Below, one piece after another: positions 27,289 to 36,675 of a DNA stretch of 64,000 nt. The notes beneath the pieces were generated by a model. It saw only the letters and a program-made list of their open reading frames with translations, was not told where the DNA came from and did no database searches. The translations under genes were made by a program, and so were the position numbers. Within the stretch, counting starts at the first letter, position 1; each line of letters begins with the position of its first letter. The DNA comes from Pseudomonas fulva (lineage in GTDB: Bacteria > Pseudomonadota > Gammaproteobacteria > Pseudomonadales > Pseudomonadaceae), in contig NZ_JADNYP010000018.1 of assembly GCF_015680705.1 (NCBI RefSeq), positions 1 to 64,000 of the forward strand. The letters run 5' to 3'.

Positions 27289-28357
27289 ACTGGCCTGGCC
27301 CTGGATGCTGTTGCTGCTGCCGTTGCCGTGGCTGGCGCGCCTGGCCCTGCCTGCGGCCGACAGTGGCGAACCGGTGCTCAAGGTGGGGTTTCTCGGCGAG
27401 CTGGAAAGCCTGGCTGGCCGGCGGGCGCGGCTGAACCTGCCGACCTGGCGTCAGCAGGCACCGTTCCTGCTCATCTGGCTGTTGCTGCTGCTGGCCGCCG
27501 CGCGCCCCCAATGGCTGGGCGAACCAGTCCCGGTGGCAGCCAGCGGTCGCGACCTGCTGGTGGCCGTCGATGTCTCCGGCTCGATGGATTTTCCGGACAT
27601 GCAGTGGCAAGGCGACGACATCAGCCGCCTGGACCTGGTCAAGGCGCTGCTTGGCGACTTCCTTCAGGAGCGCCAGGGGGATCGGGTGGGCCTGATCCTG
27701 TTCGGCAGCCAAGCCTACCTGCAAGCGCCGCTGACCTTCGACCGGCGCACGGTCAGGACTTTCCTGGATGAAGCGCAGATCGGCATCGCCGGCAAGAATA
27801 CTGCCATCGGCGATGCCATTGGCCTGGCCGTCAAGCGCCTGCGCGAACGACCGGCGCAGAGCCGGGTGCTTATCCTGGTCACCGACGGAGCCAATAACGG
27901 CGGGCAGATTCATCCAGTGACCGCCGCCCGCCTGGCGGCCCAGGAAAACGTGCGCATCTATGCCATCGGCATTGGGGCAGACCCGCAGGCGACCGGCACC
28001 CCTGGCCTGCTCGGGCTCAACCCCAGCCTGGACCTGGACGAAGCTTCGCTCAAGGAAATCGCCGAAATCACCCAGGGTGCGTACTTCCGCGCCCATGACG
28101 GCGCCGAACTGAATGCGATCGGCGACACCCTCGATCGCCTCGAGCCGGTTGCCCAGCAGCCGACCCGCACCCGTACCGCTCGCCAGCTCTATGCCTGGCC
28201 TGTGGCTGCGGCACTGCTGCTGAGCATGCTGCTGGTGGCCGCCAACCTGTGGCCGGACAATCCGCTGCGGCGCCTGCGCCTGCGCTCCAGGCTGCAGGTT
28301 TCCCATCCGCAATGGCGCGAGCGTCTCGAGCGCCTGCGCCCAAGGAGGCGTCGATGA
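27281..28357 (+). CDS. VWA domain-containing membrane protein (BatA-like)
   Basis: The 358 residues begin with an N-terminal BatA-type membrane region: a helix at about 5-24, then a second near 60-75. A periplasmic or cytosolic VWA domain follows, with an intact metal-ion-dependent adhesion motif DVSGSM at 97-102 and downstream VTDGANNGG. A C-terminal membrane helix lies at about 308-327, followed by a very basic tail. The intact MIDAS means metal-dependent ligand binding is plausible. It overlaps the previous gene by eight bases and the next by four. Confidence 0.92.
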   Translation: MFELAWPWMLLLLPLPWLARLALPAADSGEPVLKVGFLGELESLAGRRARLNLPTWRQQAPFLLIWLLLLLAAARPQWLGEPVPVAASGRDLLVAVDVSGSMDFPDMQWQGDDISRLDLVKALLGDFLQERQGDRVGLILFGSQAYLQAPLTFDRRTVRTFLDEAQIGIAGKNTAIGDAIGLAVKRLRERPAQSRVLILVTDGANNGGQIHPVTAARLAAQENVRIYAIGIGADPQATGTPGLLGLNPSLDLDEASLKEIAEITQGAYFRAHDGAELNAIGDTLDRLEPVAQQPTRTRTARQLYAWPVAAALLLSMLLVAANLWPDNPLRRLRLRSRLQVSHPQWRERLERLRPRRRR

Positions 28358-30072
28358 GCGAACTCTGGCCACAATGGTTGCGCCCGCTCTGGCTAGCGAT
28401 GTTGCCGCTGCTCGTCTGGCTGCTGCTCAAGCTCTGGCACCGACGCAAGCGCGCCGGGCGCTGGGAGCTGATCCTGCCACCACAGTTCCATGCCGCCCTG
28501 CTTGGCGGTGGCAATGGCACCACCAGCAAGTTGCCGTGGATCGTCCTCGGGCTGGGCTGGCTGCTGGCGGTGCTGGCCTTGCTTGGTCCCAGCTGGCAAC
28601 GCCTGGAAGAAACACGCCAGCGTCCGGCCGACCCGCTGGTGATCCTGCTCGAACTGACCCCGGCCATGCTCGCCGAGGACGCTTCGCCCAATCGCCTGCA
28701 GCAAGCGCGGCGCAAGATCCTCGATCTGCTGGAACACCGCCGTGACAGCCAGACGGCCCTGATCGTCTATGCCGGCAGCGCCCACGTACTGGTACCGCTT
28801 TCCGACGACCTGGCCACCACCCGCAACCTGCTCGAGGCTGCCGAGCCGTCGATCATGCCCCAGCCAGGCCAACGGGCCGACCTGGCAGTACGCAAAGGGC
28901 TGGCCCTGCTGGCGCAGAGCGGCCTGGGCCAGGGTCGCCTGCTGCTGATCGGCTCCTCGCTCGATCCGGGCGAACGCGACGGCATCCTGCAAGCCCTGGG
29001 CCGGCAGGGCCCCGGTCTGCTGATGCTGGGCATCGGTAGCAGCGCCGGTGCGCCGGTACGCCAGGCCAATGGCGAGTACCTCAAGGACGATCAGGGCAGC
29101 ATTCTGCTGCCGCGGCTGGACGGTCCGAGCCTCAGGGCCTTCATCAACGGCACCGGCGGTCGTTATCGCCATGCGCGGATCGACGACCTGGACCTGCGCG
29201 CCCTGGGGCTGTTCGATGATCCGCAGGCGTTGCGCAGCGATGGCCAGGCCCTGCAGCTCGATGAGTGGGCCGACCAGGGCTACTGGCTGCTGCTGCCGTT
29301 GCTGTTGCTGGCCGCCTGTGCCGGTCGCCGCGGCTGGCTGTTCTGCCTGCCGCTGTTGCTGGCCGTGCCGCAACCGGGGCATGCCTTCGAATTCGAAAAC
29401 CTGTGGCTGCGACCGGACCAGCAGGGTCAGCGCCTGCTCGAAGCCGGACAGGCGGCCGAAGCCGCGCGCCGGTTCGAGGATCCACGCTGGCAGGGCATGG
29501 CCTTGTACCGGGCCGGCGACTTCGCTGGCGCCGCTCGCGCCTTCGCCAGGGACGATAGCGCCCAGGGTCATTACAATCGAGGCAATGCGCTGGCCCGCAG
29601 CGGCGACCTGGAGGCAGCGCTGGACGCCTATGACCAGGCCCTGGCGCTGCAGCCGGACCTGCAGCCGGCCTTGGCCAACCAGGCCCTGGTCAATCAGGCG
29701 CTGCAACAGCGCCAGGCACGCGCCGAGGCGCAACCGGCAAGCCCAGGCGAGGCCGCGGCCACGCCTGGGCCGGACAACGATGGCAACAGCAGCTCGGCCA
29801 CCGCCGAGGATCCGCATCCGTCTGCCCACGACGAGCAGGCCGGCCAGGCTGGCAACACTGCCGACAGCGATGGCCAGGGGCAGGCAGCCGGGGGCCAGGG
29901 TAGCGACGCCGATACGCTCGAGCCGCCCCGGCGCCCGTCTACCGCCACGCTGGATGCCGAGCAGCGCCAGGCCCTGGAACAATGGCTGCGAGAAATTCCC
30001 GACAACCCGGCGGAGCTGCTTCGACGCAAGTTCTGGTACGAGCAGCAACTGCATCAGGAAGACCCACGATGA
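28354..30072 (+). CDS. VWA and TPR domain-containing membrane protein (BatB/BatC-like fusion)
   Basis: The 572-residue product has N-terminal membrane helices (about 12-28 and 62-80), a VWA-like domain, two more hydrophobic segments near 310-345, then tetratricopeptide repeats (HYNRGNALARSGDLEAALDAYDQALALQPD, about 405-450). A low-complexity Gly/Ser/Ala/Asp/Gln-rich stretch and a C-terminal helix close it. Unlike the preceding BatA-like protein, the MIDAS position reads ELTPAM instead of DxSxS, so metal binding is probably lost. AAGGAGG lies five bases before the ATG, and the start overlaps the previous stop (ATGA). Confidence 0.9.
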   Translation: MSELWPQWLRPLWLAMLPLLVWLLLKLWHRRKRAGRWELILPPQFHAALLGGGNGTTSKLPWIVLGLGWLLAVLALLGPSWQRLEETRQRPADPLVILLELTPAMLAEDASPNRLQQARRKILDLLEHRRDSQTALIVYAGSAHVLVPLSDDLATTRNLLEAAEPSIMPQPGQRADLAVRKGLALLAQSGLGQGRLLLIGSSLDPGERDGILQALGRQGPGLLMLGIGSSAGAPVRQANGEYLKDDQGSILLPRLDGPSLRAFINGTGGRYRHARIDDLDLRALGLFDDPQALRSDGQALQLDEWADQGYWLLLPLLLLAACAGRRGWLFCLPLLLAVPQPGHAFEFENLWLRPDQQGQRLLEAGQAAEAARRFEDPRWQGMALYRAGDFAGAARAFARDDSAQGHYNRGNALARSGDLEAALDAYDQALALQPDLQPALANQALVNQALQQRQARAEAQPASPGEAAATPGPDNDGNSSSATAEDPHPSAHDEQAGQAGNTADSDGQGQAAGGQGSDADTLEPPRRPSTATLDAEQRQALEQWLREIPDNPAELLRRKFWYEQQLHQEDPR

Positions 30073-31691
30073 GACGCCTCGGCGCCCTTCTTCTGAGCCT
30101 GGCCATCGCCTTGCCAGTGCTGGCTCAGCCTGCGTTCCAGGCCAGCGTCGACCGTACTCGCGTCGAGGCTGGCGAAACCCTGGAGCTGACCCTGGAAAGC
30201 CAGGACGTCACCCAGTTCGGCAAGCCCGACCTGAGCGTGCTCGAGCCGGACTTCGAAGTACGTAGCACCCGCCAGCTCAACAGTCTGCACACGCTCGATG
30301 GCGAGACCCGGGCGAGCACGCGCTGGATCATCACCCTGTTGCCGCGGCGCAGCGGCAGCCTGCGCATTCCAGAGCTGCAACTTGGCCAGTCACGTAGCCA
30401 GCCGATCGAACTCCAGGTGCAGCAGGCCGACGCCAGCCAACCGTCCAGCGCGGCCCAGGTCTTCGTCGAGGCCACCCTGGACAGCAGCGAGGTCTATGTC
30501 CAGGCCCAGGCCGTGCTGACCGTGCGCATCTACCATTCGGTGTCGTTGTACGACGACAGCAACCTGAGCCCCATTGCACTGCAGGACGCCAAGGTCGAAC
30601 CCCTGGGCGAATCACGCACCTACGAGAAGCAGATCAATGGCCTGCGCCATGGCGTGATCGAAACGCGCTACGCCATTTTCCCGCAGCACAGCGGCAGCCT
30701 CGCCATTGCCCCCCTGACCTTCACCGCCACCGCCGCGGGCAGTGGCGGGCAGACGGCCGACAGCCCGCGCGGCGCGCGCCAGATCCAGGCCAGCTCGCTG
30801 CCGTTGCGCCTGCAGGTGCGGCCGATCCCGGCAAACTATCCGGCCGGCCAGCCCTGGCTGCCGGCGCGTCGATTGAGCCTGGAGGAGCATTGGAGCCCTG
30901 ATCCGGCCAGCCAGCCGACGCAGGTGGGCGATTCCCTGACCCGGAGCATCAGCGTGCGCGCCGAAGGCCTGTCCAGCGCCCAGCTGGCAGCGGTTCCGGC
31001 AACCGAAGTGGTTGGCCTGCGCCGTTATCCCGACCAACCTCTGCTACGCAACGAAGTCGGGGAGCGCGGCATGATCGCCAATCGCGAGGAACGCGAGGCG
31101 CTGGTCCCCACCCGTGCCGGGGAGCTGGCCCTGCCTGCCCAGGAAATCACGTGGTGGAACACGCTCGAGGATCATCTGGAACATACCAGCCTACCGGCGC
31201 GGACCCTGACCGTTGTGGATAACCCGGCGCTCTCCAGCGACGCCCCAGGCATTGCGCGCGGCAGTGCCGCTCGAATGGGGCCCTGGCAACTGGCCACTTT
31301 GCTGCTGGCGCTGTCCAACCTGGTGGCCTATGCGCTATGGTGGCGTGCACGCTCGCAGCCGGCCGTGCCACGCAGCGCACAGAGCGGACCGAGCCCGCGC
31401 AGCCTGCTCGACGATCTCAAGCGCGCCTGCCAGGCCAACGACCCCCAGGCCACGCGCCAGGCGCTCGATGCCTGGGCCCGCCAGCAGCCGGAGACCCTTG
31501 CCGAGATGGCCGCGCGTTTCGTGCCGCTGTCCGATGCGCTCGATGGCCTCAATGGCGCCCTGTACAGCGAGGCTGGCCAGTTCTGGCAGGGCGAGGACCT
31601 GTGGCGCGCGATCGGTACCATCCCGGCGGCCGAGCACCTGCTGCCAGCCGCCGGCGAGGCTGGCAGCCTGCCGCCGCTGTACCCCAGATAA
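30069..31691 (+). CDS. BatD family protein
   Basis: The 540-residue protein has a signal peptide (cleavage near residue 20, after VLAQ), a long periplasmic part built of beta-sandwich repeats typical of BatD, a single membrane helix at about 400-418 (WQLATLLLALSNLVAYALWW), and a cytoplasmic helical C-terminus. It is the last gene of the MoxR operon (ATGA overlap with the upstream gene). BatD proteins are thought to present a periplasmic module to the VWA partners; the molecular role is not established. Confidence 0.9.
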   Translation: MRRLGALLLSLAIALPVLAQPAFQASVDRTRVEAGETLELTLESQDVTQFGKPDLSVLEPDFEVRSTRQLNSLHTLDGETRASTRWIITLLPRRSGSLRIPELQLGQSRSQPIELQVQQADASQPSSAAQVFVEATLDSSEVYVQAQAVLTVRIYHSVSLYDDSNLSPIALQDAKVEPLGESRTYEKQINGLRHGVIETRYAIFPQHSGSLAIAPLTFTATAAGSGGQTADSPRGARQIQASSLPLRLQVRPIPANYPAGQPWLPARRLSLEEHWSPDPASQPTQVGDSLTRSISVRAEGLSSAQLAAVPATEVVGLRRYPDQPLLRNEVGERGMIANREEREALVPTRAGELALPAQEITWWNTLEDHLEHTSLPARTLTVVDNPALSSDAPGIARGSAARMGPWQLATLLLALSNLVAYALWWRARSQPAVPRSAQSGPSPRSLLDDLKRACQANDPQATRQALDAWARQQPETLAEMAARFVPLSDALDGLNGALYSEAGQFWQGEDLWRAIGTIPAAEHLLPAAGEAGSLPPLYPR

Positions 31692-31745
31692 TGCACCGGC
31701 GTGGCGCCAGCCGCCGCGCCGGCACGACGTGGAACCTCTCTTTCG

Positions 31746-32984
31746 ATGCGTCTGTTTCATACTTCCGACTGGCACCTGGGGCAGACCCTGCACGGCCAGG
31801 AACGTGACTTCGAACATGCCTGCTTTCTCGACTGGCTGCTCGGCCAGCTCAAGCTGCGCCAGCCGGATGCCCTGCTGATCGCGGGCGACATCTTCGATAC
31901 GGTCAATCCTCCGGTCAAGGCACAAGAACGGCTCTACGACTTCATCGTCCAGGCCCATGAACAGCAGCCCAGGCTGGATATCGTGATGATCGCCGGCAAC
32001 CACGACTCGGGCTCGCGCATCGAACTGCCCGCCGTTCTGATGCGGCGCCTGCGCGCTCACGCCTTGGGCCGGGTGCATTGGCTCGACGACGGCCAGCTCG
32101 ATGCCGAGCGCCTGCTGATACCGCTGACCAATGCGCGTGGCAAGGTCTGTGCCTGGTGCCTGGCCCTACCGTTCATGCGTCCGGCGGAAGTGACCGGAGC
32201 GCATCTGGGCGACGACTTCCTGGAAGGCGTGACGCAGGTGCACCAGCAACTGATCGCCGCGGCCCAGGCCAAGCGCAGAAAGGACCAGGCCCTGGTCGCC
32301 ATCGGCCATGCGCACATGGCCGGTGGCGCGGTATCCGAGGATTCCGAGCGTAGCTTGATCATCGGCAACGCCGAAGCCCTGCCGGCGCGACTGTTCGACA
32401 AGTGCGTCAGCTACGTAGCGCTCGGCCACTTGCACAAGCCGCAGCGGGTCAATCGGGAAGAACGGATCCGCTACAGCGGCTCGCCGATCCCACTGTCGTT
32501 CGCCGAGATCGGCTACCCGCACCAGATCCTCGAAGTGGAGCTCGACGGCGCCGAACTGGTCAGCGTCGAAGCGCGCCTGGTGCCCCGTGCGGTTGCCTTG
32601 AAGCGTTTCGGTCCAGCGCCCCTGGACGAGCTGCTCGAAGCGCTTGCGGCCCTGCCGGCGGTCGACTTGCTGGAAGATCCGCAGCACCAGCCATGGCTGG
32701 AAGTCAAGGTGCGGCTGGACGAACCACGACCGGACCTGCGCCAGCAGATCGAAGCCGCGCTCGCTGGCAAGGCGGTGCGCCTGGTACGCATCAGCGCCGA
32801 ATACGCAGGTCCCGGCCTGGATGAACAAGTTGACCAGGCCCTGATCGAACTGGGCGAGATCACCCCCCAGGATTTGTTCGCCCGGGCCTGGCTCCAGGCT
32901 TACGGGCAGCCCGCCGACAAGCAGCTGCTCGACGATTTCGCCCTGTTGCTGCAGGACGTCCAGCTGGAAGAGCACAAATCATGA
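31746..32984 (+). CDS. sbcD: Exonuclease subunit SbcD (Mre11-like nuclease)
   Basis: SbcD is the metallophosphatase nuclease of the SbcCD complex, which cleaves DNA hairpins and protein-blocked ends. The 412 residues show the phosphodiesterase motifs HTSDWHLGQ (5-13), AGDIFD (near 49), GNHD (near 84), the later GHAHMAG and ALGHLHKPQ. It starts 54 bases after the BatD stop and overlaps sbcC by four bases, so sbcDC is one transcription unit that may be read through from the MoxR operon. Confidence 0.96.
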   Translation: MRLFHTSDWHLGQTLHGQERDFEHACFLDWLLGQLKLRQPDALLIAGDIFDTVNPPVKAQERLYDFIVQAHEQQPRLDIVMIAGNHDSGSRIELPAVLMRRLRAHALGRVHWLDDGQLDAERLLIPLTNARGKVCAWCLALPFMRPAEVTGAHLGDDFLEGVTQVHQQLIAAAQAKRRKDQALVAIGHAHMAGGAVSEDSERSLIIGNAEALPARLFDKCVSYVALGHLHKPQRVNREERIRYSGSPIPLSFAEIGYPHQILEVELDGAELVSVEARLVPRAVALKRFGPAPLDELLEALAALPAVDLLEDPQHQPWLEVKVRLDEPRPDLRQQIEAALAGKAVRLVRISAEYAGPGLDEQVDQALIELGEITPQDLFARAWLQAYGQPADKQLLDDFALLLQDVQLEEHKS

Positions 32985-35900
32985 AGATCCTCGCCATTCG
33001 CCTGAAGAATCTGGCCTCGCTCGCCGGCCCGGTGGACATCGACTTCACCGCCGAGCCGTTGGCCAGCGCCGGGCTGTTCGCCATCACCGGTGCGACCGGC
33101 GCCGGCAAGAGCACCTTGCTCGATGCCTTGTGCCTGGCCCTGTTCGGCAACGTGCCACGTCTGGGCGATGTCTCGCGCGAAGCCAAGGTGCCGGACGCCG
33201 ACGGCGACCTGGCCACCTGGGACCCGCGCACGCTGCTGCGACGCGGCACTGGTAGCGGCTACGCCGAGGTCGACTTCGTCGGCACCGATGGCCACCGCTA
33301 TCGCGCCCGCTGGGAGGCCAACCGCGCCCGCGACAAGGCCGCGGGCAAGCTGCAGCATAGTCGCCAGAGCCTGCATGACCTGGATACCGGGCAACTGCTG
33401 AGCAACCAGAGCAAGAGCGAGTACAAGCAGCTGCTCGAGGCGCGCCTGGGCCTGAACTTCGAGCAGTTCACCCGTGCCGTCATGCTCGCCCAGAGCGAGT
33501 TCAGCGCCTTTCTCAAGGCTGACGACAAGGAACGCAGCGAGCTGCTGGAAAAGCTCACCAACACGTCCATCTACACGCGGCTGGGCCAACGCGCCTTCGG
33601 CAAGGCCAAGCAGGCCGGTGAGCTCCACCGGGACCTGCAGGCCCGCGCCGTGCACCTGATGCCGCTGGCCGAGCAGGCCCGTGCCGAGCTCGAGCAGCGC
33701 CTGGAGCAGGCGCTGGGCGAATACCGCGACAGCCAGACAAGCCTGCGTCAGCTGGAGCTGCAACGTGCCTGGCTGCGCGAGCAAGCCCAGTTGCAGGCGC
33801 AGCTGGCAGCCGCGCAGCAGGCCCTGCAAACGGCCCAGCACGAGGCGGCTCGGCTGAGCGCCCAGCGCCGCGACGTACAGCTGTTGCAGCGCCTGGCGCC
33901 GCAGCGGCACCAGTTCCAGCGCCAGCGCCTGGTGGCCGCCCAGCTGGCGCCGCTGGCCGCCGCACTGGAGCTGCGACGACACAGCCAGGTCGAGTTGCAA
34001 GCGTGCATCAGCCAACAGCAACAGACGCTCGAAGCGGCTCGCCTGACCTGCGCCCAGGCCCAGGCGCAACAGGCGCAAAGCGCAGCTTCGCTGCGCCAGG
34101 CCTACGCCAGCCAGGATCATCTGGCACGCCTGGCGCTGGAACGAAGCGGGCTGACTGAAGCCATCGCCCAGGCCGACCAGGCGCTGGCCAGCGTGCAGGC
34201 GCAACTTCACGAGGGGCAGGCACGCCAGCGGCAGGACCAGGAGCAGTTGGCCGCGATCGAGGCGGCGCTGGCCGAAAGTGCCGCGCTGGAGAGGCTTGGC
34301 AATGCCTGGCAGGCGTACCGCGGCCAGTTGCAGCAGCTGTTGCAGGTCGGCGATCGGCTGGCCCAGGGCCGCCGGGAGTTGCCCGCCCTGCAGGAGCAGG
34401 CCAGCCAGGCCGAGGCGCAGCTGCTGGAACACCAACAGGCCTGTGCCCTGCTGTTCCAGGAAGCCGAGGTCGAACCGCAGGCGCTGCCCGAACAACTCGA
34501 CTTGCTGGGCAACCTGTTGCAGCAGAACCGCAAGCAGCAACGCGCTGTCGAGGCGCTTGCACGTCTGCATGACCATCAGCGGGAACTCGAGCAGAGCGAT
34601 CAGGCCGTGCGCGAGCGCCAGCAGCACGCCTTGCAGGAACGCCAGCGCCATATCGTCGAGGGCCAGGCCGTCAAGGCCGAGCTGGAGGCGGCCGAACAGG
34701 CCTTGAACATCACCCAGCAATTGCTCGAACGTCAGCGCCTGGCGCGCAGCGCCAGCGTCGAGCAGCTGCGCGCCCAGCTACAACCAGGCGAACCCTGCCC
34801 GGTCTGTGGCAGCGCGGAGCATCCGTATCGTGCATCCGAGCCGTTGCTCGAACGCCTCGACCAGCATGACCAGGCCGAGCAGGCACGCGCCAAGGCCACG
34901 GTCGATACGCTCAAGGCGCGCCTGGAGGAATTGCGCACCCTGGTGGGCGTGCTCAATGGGCAGATCAAGGAATACCAGCGCCAGCAACGACAACTGGCCG
35001 AGCAACTGCAACCACTGGCCGAACAGCTTGCCGCTCACTCGTTGTGGCCGGCATTGCTGGACCTGGATGGGCCGGCCCGTGGCACCTGGCTAAAAGCCCA
35101 GCAACGCCGGCTCGACGACGAGATCAGTCGTGACGAGCGACGCCAGGCGCAGTTGCTCGATGTGCAAAAGCAGGCGGCTCGTTTCAACCAGCAACTGCAA
35201 TCGGCCAGCCAGACGCAGCAACAGACCCGACAACGCCTGGACCAGCAGCAGCAGGCACTGGCAGCCGACACGCAGAACCTCGAGCAGGCCTTGGCGGCCT
35301 TCTCCGAGCTGCTCCCCGAAGCGCGCCTGCAAGGCTTGCGCGAGCAGCCGGCGCAAGCCTTCCTGGAACTCGACCAACAGGTCACCCTGCGCCTGCGACA
35401 ACAGGCGCAACAGCAAGAGCACCAGCAGCAACGACAGCAGCGCCAGCAGCATCTGGCAAGCCTGGACAACGAGCTGCAGGCATGCCGGCAGCATCAGCTG
35501 GAGCTTGCCCGCCAGCTGGACGACCTGGATGCGCAGCGCCGGCAGCTCGACCAGCGCCTGGCCGACCTGCTCAACGGGCACGCCAGCGCCGATGACTGGC
35601 AGCATCAGTTGCAGCAGCAGTTGCAGCAGGCCCGCGACGACGAGGCCGCGGCCGTCCAGCAACTGCAGCAGGCCCGCGAACAGCTGATAACGCTCAGCGG
35701 CGAGCTCAAGGCCGAACAGACGCGTCACGCCGCCTTGCAGGAGGAAGATCGGCAGCTGCAGCACGCTATCGCCGGCTGGCGAGCCAACCATGCCGAGCTC
35801 GACGACGCTGCGCTCGAGCGCTTGCTGGTCATGGACGACGCGCACCTGGAGCAGATAAGCCAGGCCGTGCAAGCAGCCGACAAGGCTGTCGAACAGGCAC

Positions 35901-36628
35901 GAGTGCTGCTCGAGGAACGCGATGCACGCCTGCGCCAGCATGCCACGCTGGTACAAGCCCCGCCGTCGGCCGAAAACCTGGAACACTTCCTGGCGCAGTT
36001 GCAGGAGCGCCTGGCCGGCCAGGAACAGCGCTGCGCCGAGCTGCGTGCCGAGCAGGCCGAAGACCAGCGCCGACGGCTGGCCTACCAGGCCCTGGCCGCA
36101 GAGATCGAGGCGGCCCATGGCCAGTGGCAGCGCTGGGCACGCCTGAGCGCGCTGATCGGTTCGGCGTCCGGCGACACCTTCCGCAAGCTCGCCCAAGGCT
36201 ACAACCTGGACCTGCTGCTGCACCATGCCAACGGCCAGCTGCGCCAGCTGGCCCGACGCTATCGGCTCAAGCGCGGCGGCAGTTCGCTGGGGCTGCTGGT
36301 ACTCGATACCGAGATGGGCGACGAGCTGCGTTCGGTGCACTCGCTGTCAGGCGGCGAGACCTTCCTGGTGTCCCTGGCCCTGGCGCTTGGCCTGGCCTCG
36401 ATGGCCTCGAGCACCTTGCGCATCGAGTCGCTGTTCATCGACGAAGGTTTCGGCAGTCTCGATCCGGAATCGTTGCAGTTGGCCATGGATGCGCTGGACG
36501 GCTTGCAGGCCCAGGGGCGCAAGGTTGCCGTCATCTCTCATGTACAGGAGATGCACGAAAGGATCCCCGTGCAGATCCAGGTTCGCCGACGTGGCAATGG
36601 CTTGAGCGATGTGCAGGTGGTCGGCTAG
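32981..36628 (+). CDS. sbcC: Exonuclease subunit SbcC (Rad50-like SMC ATPase)
   Basis: SbcC is the ATPase and coiled-coil tether of the SbcCD nuclease. The 1215 residues contain Walker A GATGAGKST at 37-45, very long Gln/Ala/Leu-rich coiled coils, a zinc hook CPVC at 606-609 in the exact middle, the ABC signature LSGGETF from 1122, and Walker B LFIDEGFGSLD. The coiled coils are unusually Gln-rich. Length is larger than the 1048 residues of E. coli SbcC, the difference being in the coiled coils. Confidence 0.96.
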   Translation: MKILAIRLKNLASLAGPVDIDFTAEPLASAGLFAITGATGAGKSTLLDALCLALFGNVPRLGDVSREAKVPDADGDLATWDPRTLLRRGTGSGYAEVDFVGTDGHRYRARWEANRARDKAAGKLQHSRQSLHDLDTGQLLSNQSKSEYKQLLEARLGLNFEQFTRAVMLAQSEFSAFLKADDKERSELLEKLTNTSIYTRLGQRAFGKAKQAGELHRDLQARAVHLMPLAEQARAELEQRLEQALGEYRDSQTSLRQLELQRAWLREQAQLQAQLAAAQQALQTAQHEAARLSAQRRDVQLLQRLAPQRHQFQRQRLVAAQLAPLAAALELRRHSQVELQACISQQQQTLEAARLTCAQAQAQQAQSAASLRQAYASQDHLARLALERSGLTEAIAQADQALASVQAQLHEGQARQRQDQEQLAAIEAALAESAALERLGNAWQAYRGQLQQLLQVGDRLAQGRRELPALQEQASQAEAQLLEHQQACALLFQEAEVEPQALPEQLDLLGNLLQQNRKQQRAVEALARLHDHQRELEQSDQAVRERQQHALQERQRHIVEGQAVKAELEAAEQALNITQQLLERQRLARSASVEQLRAQLQPGEPCPVCGSAEHPYRASEPLLERLDQHDQAEQARAKATVDTLKARLEELRTLVGVLNGQIKEYQRQQRQLAEQLQPLAEQLAAHSLWPALLDLDGPARGTWLKAQQRRLDDEISRDERRQAQLLDVQKQAARFNQQLQSASQTQQQTRQRLDQQQQALAADTQNLEQALAAFSELLPEARLQGLREQPAQAFLELDQQVTLRLRQQAQQQEHQQQRQQRQQHLASLDNELQACRQHQLELARQLDDLDAQRRQLDQRLADLLNGHASADDWQHQLQQQLQQARDDEAAAVQQLQQAREQLITLSGELKAEQTRHAALQEEDRQLQHAIAGWRANHAELDDAALERLLVMDDAHLEQISQAVQAADKAVEQARVLLEERDARLRQHATLVQAPPSAENLEHFLAQLQERLAGQEQRCAELRAEQAEDQRRRLAYQALAAEIEAAHGQWQRWARLSALIGSASGDTFRKLAQGYNLDLLLHHANGQLRQLARRYRLKRGGSSLGLLVLDTEMGDELRSVHSLSGGETFLVSLALALGLASMASSTLRIESLFIDEGFGSLDPESLQLAMDALDGLQAQGRKVAVISHVQEMHERIPVQIQVRRRGNGLSDVQVVG

Positions 36629-36675
36629 CGGGCCGGCCGGAGCCGCAGGTGTCACGCCTTGGCCCGGCCGGGTGC

